DNA of 14,570 bases from assembly GCA_017650795.1 (NCBI GenBank), contig JAGCEE010000324.1, forward strand, positions 1-14,570. The letters are read 5' to 3'. How positions within the stretch are numbered: position 1 is the stretch's first letter; the number at the start of each line of letters is the position of its first letter. Made by a program: the position numbers and the translations under genes. The notes beneath the pieces are model-generated. The model was not told the DNA's origin and did no database searches. It saw nothing but the letters and a program-made list of their open reading frames with translations. This DNA is from Clostridia bacterium. Its GTDB lineage: Bacteria; Bacillota; Clostridia; Christensenellales; UBA1242. Positions 9,301 through 14,570 of the stretch are shown in pieces.

Positions 9301-12300
9301 ATATTGGTGACAGTGGCTACAATAATGTTGGAATATTTAATAATGGTGTATTTACTCCAAAAATTAGTGCAGAGTATGGAGATTATGTATCATTTATAGT
9401 AGAAGATGGAAAACTATATGTAAGAGGTGGCGACAGAAAGGGTGAAGTTCCAATGCTTCTCACATTCTATTATACAATGCCAGATGGTAGACAATTTACA
9501 TATGATTACTATTTCACAATAGAAAATGGTATTTATACAACAGAAGATATGCCTTTAGAAGTTTCTGATTCAAGTGCATTCTTATCTATGAATCAAAGCA
9601 CTGAGGCAAACGACTATATATTAAGTAGTAATATTTATCTTTATGAATATGAAGTAATGTCAGATACATCTAAAATAAAATCATTAGATGGAAATAATTA
9701 CACTGTTAATATTATAAGTTTTGCTAATCAAGAGGGCAGTAGTGTCGATTTGGCATTGTTTAAAACTATTTCAAGTACAACAACTATAAAAAATCTAACC
9801 GTAAACTACTATTATTTAGATGAAATGGTTTTTGATAATACAGTCACAGTAGTAAATTTTGCGGGTCTTGCAATAACAAATAGCGGCATTGTTTACAATA
9901 CAGAAGTTATGGCATTTGAAACGTCAGAAAAAGCTCCTACATTTAATACTTACGGACTTAAAATAACAGCAAATAACGCAACTATAACAGGTGCGGGATT
10001 TGTGATAAATAATGATGGAAGCATAACCAACAGTCGTGTGGGTGGAACAAGTAAACTTGCCACTTCGTTTGATTATTTAACCGAAAGTGCAGTAATGCTA
10101 CCACAAAAAAGCACAATAACGGCAAAACAATTTACAATTAAATCTGCAGGCACATTAAGTGGTTTTGTTAACACAAATAATGGTGCTATCGCAAGCAGTT
10201 TTGCTAAAAATATAAATATAATTAACACATATACAAAAAATGAAACCATGACAACTAGTGGCTTTGTCACAGTGAACAGTGGTGATATTTCTATGTGTTA
10301 TGCAGAGGGTGGCAAAGCTTTAAATACCGACATTAACTCTAATATTGGTGGCATCGAGGGGACGGGTATTCTTTCGGGCTTTGTATACTTTAATAATGGA
10401 GATATATCCGATAGTTATTCAAATGTTATGTTAAAAACATCAAATAATCAAGTCGGTCGTCTTGGTTCTGGTTTTGTTTATAGCAATGGAGAACAGGGAC
10501 AAATGGAAAGAGCACATTCTTTCTCTAGCATCGCAGATAATAATACATCTCAATTAAACTTTATTGGTGTTTCGGACACAATGGAATATAACGATAAGGG
10601 TAGCGTTAAAAATTGTTATTATTATGTGGCTGATGAATCAGGAATTTCTGCAACCGATACACTTTATGATACAGAGATACAACCAATCACAAATGCATTA
10701 TCGGCAATGTCATTTTATGGATATAATTTCGGTAGTTCTTACAACGGACAAAATGTCACTTGGGTTATGACTGTGTCTGGTCCAAGCATTGTTAGTGCAA
10801 ACGATATAACTCATTCGGTAAGATATAAAAAGAATGTGGGAGATGTGGAGACATCTAGCCCACTAGACTATGAATTTATTTATGTTGATGAATACGATTT
10901 GGGAACAGCTAACAACCCAATAATAATAAGAAGTGCCGAAGAGTTTAATAATGTGTTTAGTGGTAATGCTGGAACAGCAGTTAATGACAATTTAAGCTCA
11001 AATTACAAAAAAGCATTTGGCAATTATAGACTTGTTTCTAATATTGATTTAAGCAGTTTAATCATAGATGATGGAGCGCCAGAAAAATCAGAATACTTTA
11101 ATTTGGCTACAACTTCTGTGACACTAACTGGTGAATACTCGCAATCAAGCAATAGAAAAGGTGTATTTGATGGAAATGGACTTACTATTTCTGGATTGGC
11201 AATCACAAACTCTAGTGTTGAGGGCGTAGAATATTTTGGTATGTTTAAAGAGGTCGTAAAAGGTGCAAGTATTAACAACTTAAAAGTTGGTCTTGCCAAA
11301 GGTGGTGTAAGTGCCGACAGAACAATGGTGGTTGGTGCCATAGCCGGTAAAGTTGAAGACTCGTCATTATCTAATATTTATGTATATAATCAAACACCAA
11401 CCGAGGTGGTTTCTGTTATTGGTTCTCATATAGTTGGTGGTGTTGCTGGAATTATTGCCGGAAACGGATATGTTTCTAGCATTAGGGTTTCTAATGTATC
11501 TGTAACTGCAACATATAACATTTCCATTGCCAATACAGAGCCAGTTATAAAAGACAATATTCCTATTACACAACAAGGCGAAAGTATAAACACTACAATT
11601 CAAAACCTAAATCGCTTATCTATCGCTGGTGGAGCATTTGGAATAGTACATATTTACACGCAAGATCAAATTGCCAAAGATTTGCTATATGATAACCTTG
11701 ATATAAGAGAAGCAAATGTACTTTCTGTATCGGTTGATGGTGGTATGCAAATCAATGGTATGACAGTTGGTGGTGTTTTGGGATATGTTGGCAAATATGT
11801 TGTTGCAAGAGACATGTCTTTAACAATAACAAAATCACCCGTTTTGGCAAAGATTGTAGCTTACAGATGTTTTGCTGGTGGTTTGATAGGTATTAACTGT
11901 GGAAGTTTGTATCAAATTAAAGCAGAATACGAATCCGAATGGCAAAAAGAAATAGAACAAGGAATTCAAACTTACTATAACGGAGATTTAGAGTTTGATA
12001 GAGGACAAACCGACATATTCTATGATGAAGAATTAGAATATTCTCCAATGGCAATAGGTGGTTTAGTTGGTGTGATGTTAACTGGCTATATTGGAGTTGC
12101 TTATTCAAAAATCAATGTCGCAAATGGTAATGCTGGTTGGTATGTTGGTGGCATTGTTGGAATAATTGTAAAAGCCAACAATACAGAATCGGACGAAATG
12201 GCAGTTGAAATTTCAGAAGTGTACGCAACGGGCGACGTTTATGCTCCAAATGCAAAATATGTTGCAGGTTTAGTTGGTTTAAGTGAACAAGAAAATGTTT

Positions 12301-14570
12301 CATTAGACAAGGTTTCTGCACTAAACATGTGGAGTTTTGAATCATACATTGATATTGACAATTTTAATGATACTAATGAAAACAGACACCTTATTAGCCA
12401 AATTGCAAACATATTAAATGAAAATACAAAAACGACTATTGGCAAAAATTCTTCGCTAAACAACATAGACAATACCGTCACTTTTAGCGGAAATGGAAAA
12501 AAGATTGAATTGATGAATTATAATGCCGATGACAACATAATCACAATAGCAGAGACACAAACAATACCATCATATTATAATTATGTTGGTTTAAATGTAG
12601 ACGGTGGAGCACAAATATCACCTGCATTTAACAATATAGATTGGTATGACTCAGGAAACTGGACAATTAAATCAGGCGATCTTTTCCCAAGAATTAAATA
12701 TGCAACAACAATTTCTGTCTATGAGATTTGGGATAGAAATGATTTATGGAAAATCGGGAGATATGGCAAAAATCCCGAAGCAAGATTTGTTTTAATGTCA
12801 ACCGAACCAATCGATTGTGGTGGTTGGAGAACAACTTATAGCATTTTAAGAGGTTCAATAATTGGTAAACATGACAAGTCTGGCTTTAAAAATCTTTGCG
12901 TGCCACTTTTGTCAGAACTAAATGGTGCTACATTATCTGGCATTAGATTTGAAGGATGCAAATCGCCTATTGCCATTAGTTCTACTGGCGGTACAAAATT
13001 TAGCAATCTAGTTTATTCTGGTTGCAATTTTACTGGCGACCAAAACAAATATAGCACCTATAAAGTAGATTCGGTAGAGTATGCAAATTATGCCGGCGTT
13101 GTAAGAATAATTAAGGGGCAAACAACATTTAAGGCTATTTGGTTTGACGGAGAAACAAAGTTTAATATAGATAATAACAACCAAAATGTAATAAATGCTG
13201 GTTTACTTTTTGCAATGTCTGATAATGGAGACTATGATATAGATATTTCTGGAATCAATGTATCAAGCACATGTAAAATAAGCTTTAACTTATACAACAA
13301 TAATATTAACGGAGATTTTGGTTCTAACATTGGGTTGTTGTTTGGCTATTCATTAACAAAAAAGTCAATACAAGTATTTAATTGTAATGTTTCGGGTAAA
13401 ATTGTTGTAAACGTAGGTAATCTAACAAAACAAAAAGACAACAACATTGGTTATATCGGTGGGTATGCAAGTGAATCAATAGTGTTAAAAGAAGTTATAA
13501 CAAAATCAACCATATCGGCAGATAACGATGATATTTCAATTATAACTGAAAATAATGAACAAAATGCATGCTTAAATATTGGTGGATTTATTGGTCGTTG
13601 CGATGGCGAACTCAAATTAGATAATTCTAATGTTAAAGCGACTACAAATGTAGGCTGTGATATATCACTTAAAGGTGGATATATGAGTGCAAATGTAGGA
13701 GGCATAGTCGGTCAGACAAAACAATTTACATATATAAATCCAAATAATATTGTAGATGGAATTACAAATAACAATGATGTTATTTATGGATTAAACATTG
13801 TAAATAATAGTTCAAAATATTGCAAGATAAAGGTAGATACATCAAATGTTAGTGGTGCTAACTTAAATGTTGGTGGTATTGCTGGTTATGTGAAAGAAAA
13901 CATAGATGGCTCAAATGATACTAATAACAAAGCTTTAATTTATAATGGTAATATTATTATAAACCAAGTTAAAAATGTTGTAAGCAATAATAGAATATTT
14001 AATATTGGTGGAATTGTTGGGTATTTTGATGGTGATAATTCTGACAAAAAGTTGTCATATGTTTCATTTGCGGGAACAATCTCTTTTGCTGGTAAAGAAG
14101 AACAATATGATAATTATAATTATTATAATGTTGGTGGAATTGTTGGTAGAAACAATGGAAGCAATTTAACTATAGATCACGCTTATTCATTTGGTGATAT
14201 TTTAATTGCTGTGGATAAAGATTATTATTTAAATACCCATGTAGATTCATATGTTGGTGGCATTGTTGGTAGAACAGAAACAGATGCAACATTAAGCTAT
14301 ACAGTTTCTATTGCAACACTTTATGGTTTCCATAATAATGAAAAAATTCACTATGATGCAATAGTTGGTGGAATGGCGGGTTCTATCACGGTCACAGCCA
14401 CAGACACATATTACGCATCAAATCTTAACCTATGCGTTAGCGATAATACAAATGCAGTTAATACAACATATTATAATTTGATACAAAAAGATGGTAGTAT
14501 TGTGCCAGATGAAATTGTTTCAATATTTAAAAACTCCGAGACATTCGAGGGTGGCAAACTTAATCCTATT
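3345..14570 (+). CDS. giant secreted lipoprotein with Ig-like and GLUG-type beta-helix modules, 3' end outside the window
   Basis: An open frame of 3742 codons with no stop, running off the window end; the C-terminus is missing. ATG 3345 has GGAGG at 3336-3340. Residues 1-22 are a signal peptide (MKKITLFALSLLLCLCGIFF) ending in the lipobox FSAC, so Cys23 should be lipidated and the protein held on the outer face of the membrane. Residues about 27-121 resemble a bacterial Ig-like domain; about 122-1010 and 1220-2170 continue as Thr/Asn/Asp/Val-rich beta-sandwich-like sequence. Four Gly-rich regions look like GLUG repeats (Pfam PF07581) on a beta-helix: about 1016-1215, 2200-2500 (SGFV variant), 2520-3120 and 3125-3742 onward. 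Module openings such as GTANNPIIIRSAEEF (2520) and GVFDGNGLTISGL (2606), and the NCYYY and W...FPRIKY endings, are typical of GLUG proteins. No enzyme motif was seen. Trp is absent from roughly the first 1440 residues. Likely role: adhesin or surface polymer-binding protein, by family analogy only. Confidence 0.9.
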   Translation, partial: MKKITLFALSLLLCLCGIFFSACGEEQNVELTLSKSSVVIYYGEKEDNAETVNVAVSGKEVNALGLKYDNTFIKITSEKKNDGSFDLTISPKSKITTGQISVIVSAGGEVEARFTVMVIVPVERVTASDNQYIVFNGELTTYNLLSGLKFYPEGSGDYNVQFTIDNIEDFGEDAYLQNNQIVLKETFNKFDTPFRISALVVGEGISVSPSTAFNVSVIPNVRGLSYLMSMGATYNKADGAISADGYVLKIVDGELEEFSISIDIPTELGVGVDVDVSADEQNNIMQYLTCDKTSKSIKEGITTNTFIFKALGGDSTTAKARLYFKFYYIDNDDEKLKSNFVICDDGLHNYVDISLFVPLDGIDVQTDADIYTNIGESSYVIYKNYNSQILQYGSIFKFLTSPLNASNKEFIIESFDNGVRVGIIESNGNFKALSVGDTITAGTNVYIMAKSTVADATGGIKFKLKSLKEESITKEIVFRVENGTNGLFIVDSTDVVPDYEYNIEDSTVNLSSEVNERLYLVLYAPNAKKSQLKYDNTDGDVVIKEIPGKPNYFQVDINTSKAGEINKTITKSINTLNGYSVTINVSIIQRILEDDVKVVLAKSSQNLSAIGYINDDYSTNGLKSINIKNGGSVELDLLYTEGALKPKIKYYYKSAQLKSEDYPDAYSKSYKDFNLVNLEGSDDFVEYCGVISSQNLINRNVITGVAEGKVYLRVDVIGSIVVDGKIIDAREPISVYFLVEVYNPVTEIVAYSNGHEVKNIELRAKNLVKEESDYTITLSLETLSGLRNATYDKLYLDGGIIGEDEVGFTMTREVNEDLAYSVVLNDATKELTITLERVPLNYDYSHINKVNIFAFDFGSINFQNGGMLNYSSIKSNYPSVEFTLQLTVLKTIMVDDVNVKSLKLLDDTNDIYKTFDSNYYKVYEEIYIDINDLTQGSDNLYRITTEILPANAYNKNLIYTFFNATGTSETLVTIPFNDGVLHMGAIEGGRGYIQIVPEAPSGEKRVKAIIVPIKIADGKSFDTAFEISDLSKVKNPYQHYILVGGQTYELNNTLIDGSEFVGGLYGRKKPEDVVSSIMLNNCSLFDKIGQNGIVKDLQIYGTSNASGMIANANKGTIDNVDVTTYIISGVYVPSVVFVSDEIEFAGGIVGTNKIGGVISNCNFAGSIVASEEALLVATNCGGIYGVNEGTVSGCKIIIAKYQFGEQTRNRVVVESATNYYINGIQIGEDGNTFVAGNDDEYILDKYSDHDDLGSIVIKTDEDKIHSIGKADSDYGIVFYYKARVKNNQSELNTLNIININDLISAENQDDVSIKVISNSSIASVYGDLLMLSDTGEFELKVFSVYDYTNPHRVYLLSMYYLQEFKVYNSLKTFSSGDVINILNGKRAIINTSTTSYANGIELVSNDFEVNFALYKDIEKENQIYGSYITNNTIGSHTINATWTDDITDLKYLYISIISEYDAKYNELIYENYVDGFYLVISPILGTSEIVVDKVNIDMEPKDAATVRAIIKTDAVLIDGDGKKYTTDKITPSTISIIKSDGEDCTDKFDVIISENGTFVEDNKFSFDIEISLKMEYRHITNYVNQNYDIAIRSLGDGGEGEDVIYVCVASLSLTVKPQSISSINISTYLTTYPGGTYDNITKKTYFDAPKNLVSSLRPTDSAILEIDLFPKYASFDYLEIVSTSNTFAGFAYIVMEYSDDRYTAVGDGDIYYESIPNVNGIRLYNNFGLAGIDYADIGTYYLRIYTKNSLDQNAVITTTITPYYNGEIVDGAMSTLTYISVPKEPELNIDGKTFVYAYAGEELTVNVNISSDQDIQGGVYYVHGAEGDNILVDRSKISLKYLSSVGGYNQYTMTFKVPEIGPSFVLDEHTSHMRLFVQSYKIDRGERIPSNPSTLDIYVSEFAFGDNPVIIKDVNDGVIKISSVKYKELEILTNFVGDEEAISFFNSNYYFINANTNFEVGYYDAVHTYASTSGETGINLASWLYYIGDSGYNNVGIFNNGVFTPKISAEYGDYVSFIVEDGKLYVRGGDRKGEVPMLLTFYYTMPDGRQFTYDYYFTIENGIYTTEDMPLEVSDSSAFLSMNQSTEANDYILSSNIYLYEYEVMSDTSKIKSLDGNNYTVNIISFANQEGSSVDLALFKTISSTTTIKNLTVNYYYLDEMVFDNTVTVVNFAGLAITNSGIVYNTEVMAFETSEKAPTFNTYGLKITANNATITGAGFVINNDGSITNSRVGGTSKLATSFDYLTESAVMLPQKSTITAKQFTIKSAGTLSGFVNTNNGAIASSFAKNINIINTYTKNETMTTSGFVTVNSGDISMCYAEGGKALNTDINSNIGGIEGTGILSGFVYFNNGDISDSYSNVMLKTSNNQVGRLGSGFVYSNGEQGQMERAHSFSSIADNNTSQLNFIGVSDTMEYNDKGSVKNCYYYVADESGISATDTLYDTEIQPITNALSAMSFYGYNFGSSYNGQNVTWVMTVSGPSIVSANDITHSVRYKKNVGDVETSSPLDYEFIYVDEYDLGTANNPIIIRSAEEFNNVFSGNAGTAVNDNLSSNYKKAFGNYRLVSNIDLSSLIIDDGAPEKSEYFNLATTSVTLTGEYSQSSNRKGVFDGNGLTISGLAITNSSVEGVEYFGMFKEVVKGASINNLKVGLAKGGVSADRTMVVGAIAGKVEDSSLSNIYVYNQTPTEVVSVIGSHIVGGVAGIIAGNGYVSSIRVSNVSVTATYNISIANTEPVIKDNIPITQQGESINTTIQNLNRLSIAGGAFGIVHIYTQDQIAKDLLYDNLDIREANVLSVSVDGGMQINGMTVGGVLGYVGKYVVARDMSLTITKSPVLAKIVAYRCFAGGLIGINCGSLYQIKAEYESEWQKEIEQGIQTYYNGDLEFDRGQTDIFYDEELEYSPMAIGGLVGVMLTGYIGVAYSKINVANGNAGWYVGGIVGIIVKANNTESDEMAVEISEVYATGDVYAPNAKYVAGLVGLSEQENVSLDKVSALNMWSFESYIDIDNFNDTNENRHLISQIANILNENTKTTIGKNSSLNNIDNTVTFSGNGKKIELMNYNADDNIITIAETQTIPSYYNYVGLNVDGGAQISPAFNNIDWYDSGNWTIKSGDLFPRIKYATTISVYEIWDRNDLWKIGRYGKNPEARFVLMSTEPIDCGGWRTTYSILRGSIIGKHDKSGFKNLCVPLLSELNGATLSGIRFEGCKSPIAISSTGGTKFSNLVYSGCNFTGDQNKYSTYKVDSVEYANYAGVVRIIKGQTTFKAIWFDGETKFNIDNNNQNVINAGLLFAMSDNGDYDIDISGINVSSTCKISFNLYNNNINGDFGSNIGLLFGYSLTKKSIQVFNCNVSGKIVVNVGNLTKQKDNNIGYIGGYASESIVLKEVITKSTISADNDDISIITENNEQNACLNIGGFIGRCDGELKLDNSNVKATTNVGCDISLKGGYMSANVGGIVGQTKQFTYINPNNIVDGITNNNDVIYGLNIVNNSSKYCKIKVDTSNVSGANLNVGGIAGYVKENIDGSNDTNNKALIYNGNIIINQVKNVVSNNRIFNIGGIVGYFDGDNSDKKLSYVSFAGTISFAGKEEQYDNYNYYNVGGIVGRNNGSNLTIDHAYSFGDILIAVDKDYYLNTHVDSYVGGIVGRTETDATLSYTVSIATLYGFHNNEKIHYDAIVGGMAGSITVTATDTYYASNLNLCVSDNTNAVNTTYYNLIQKDGSIVPDEIVSIFKNSETFEGGKLNPI
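6528..6911 (+). repeat. first GLUG-type repeat cluster within the giant gene
   Basis: Protein-level repeats in the giant lipoprotein: GGLYG at residue 1062, GGIVG at 1146 and GGIYG at 1181, each followed by a short N-x-G-x-I/V-x-x-C pattern (for example GGVISNCNFAG). This is the turn-strand-turn pattern of GLUG units. The cluster follows an ADGKSFDTAFEI opening at 1016. Confidence 0.65.
9993..10500 (+). repeat. SGFV-type repeat cluster within the giant gene
   Basis: Five units at residues 2217 (AGFVINNDG), 2272, 2305, 2344 and 2375 (SGFV plus N-x-G) are spaced 31-55 residues apart. Each follows the scheme [SA]GFV..N.G.I..S[YF]. This is a variant of the GGIVG repeat with SGF replacing GGI. 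It ends in a NCYYY motif near 10611, as GLUG modules commonly do. Confidence 0.6.
11334..12278 (+). repeat. third GLUG-type repeat cluster within the giant gene
   Basis: Seven Gly-rich units: GAIAG (residue 2664), GGVAG (2698), GGVLG (2809), GGLIG (2845), GGLVG (2905), GGIVG (2935) and AGLVG (2974). Spacing is irregular, 30 to 111 residues, suggesting insertions between beta-helix turns. The cluster follows a clear module opening (GTANNP at 2520; GVFDGNG at 2606) and closes with W(3106)...FPR near residue 3116. Confidence 0.7.
13581..14381 (+). repeat. fourth, regular GGIVG repeat cluster, continuing past the window
   Basis: Units at residues 3413 (GGFIG), 3452, 3510, 3555, 3597, 3638 (GGIVG or GGIAG) and 3675 (GGMAG). 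The last four intervals are 45, 42, 41 and 37 residues, much more regular than in the earlier clusters. DNA is also similar: GGTGGAATTGTTGG occurs at 14007 and 14133, and GGTGGCATTGTTGG at 12147 and 14256. The array may continue beyond the window end. Confidence 0.75.

Noticed and set aside
13581..14381. A CRISPR array or DNA satellite, because of recurring GGTGG-ATTGTTGG blocks.
   Set aside because: The blocks are always in the same reading frame, encode GGIVG, are only 14-22 bases long and are separated by unequal coding stretches, which fits protein repeats.
3345..14570. Open frames in the other frames and on the minus strand within the giant gene, for example 10564-10770 (+) and 7772-8086 (-).
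   Set aside because: They lack ribosome binding sites, have compositions expected of shadow frames, and lie wholly inside a continuous frame with clear protein-level repeats.
3345..14570. An alternative genetic code with TGA read as Trp.
   Set aside because: No in-frame TGA was met over 3742 codons and all Trp codons seen are TGG, so the standard code suffices.

Overview
This is an AT-rich stretch of a low-GC Gram-positive genome, most likely an uncultured anaerobic, spore-forming clostridium-type Firmicute. The support is a SpoIIQ-like engulfment protein, consensus sigma-A-type promoters, strong GGAGG ribosome binding sites and a Firmicute lipoprotein signal. All four complete genes end in TAA, and all Trp codons seen in the long reading frame (about a dozen) are TGG with no in-frame TGA. 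That fits the standard bacterial code and argues against a Mycoplasma-type code. The organism assignment is inference; there is no rRNA or other phylogenetic marker here.

Left part (1-2579): three genes in one direction. The first is a diverged member of the sn-glycerol-1-phosphate dehydrogenase (AraM / Fe-ADH_2) fold that keeps a nucleotide-binding loop but seems to have lost every metal ligand. Next is a small membrane-anchored protein whose C-terminus recalls the YwmB family. Third is a SpoIIQ-like membrane-anchored LytM/M23 protein with a complete set of zinc-site residues. The last two are plausibly a sporulation pair. The group closes with a hairpin-plus-T-run terminator.

Middle (2580-3016): a single-gene acyl carrier protein unit with its own near-consensus promoter and an excellent intrinsic terminator. 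The spacer in front of the promoter carries perfect inverted repeats and a cluster of TGCAA motifs.

Right part (3017-14570): an AT-rich non-coding stretch, a consensus promoter (TTGACT-18-TATAAT), a leader of about 95 bases with a 14-bp palindrome, and then one enormous open frame. It starts at 3345 and runs to the window end without a stop, giving at least 3742 residues. It encodes a secreted lipoprotein (lipobox Cys23) built from Ig-like beta-sandwich stretches alternating with Gly-rich GLUG-type repeat modules predicted to form beta-helices. Its 3' end lies outside the window. This giant surface protein makes up 77% of the window and is the main object of interest. Nothing in the window shows its ligand or function. 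No tRNA, rRNA, CRISPR array, transposase or phage gene was seen.
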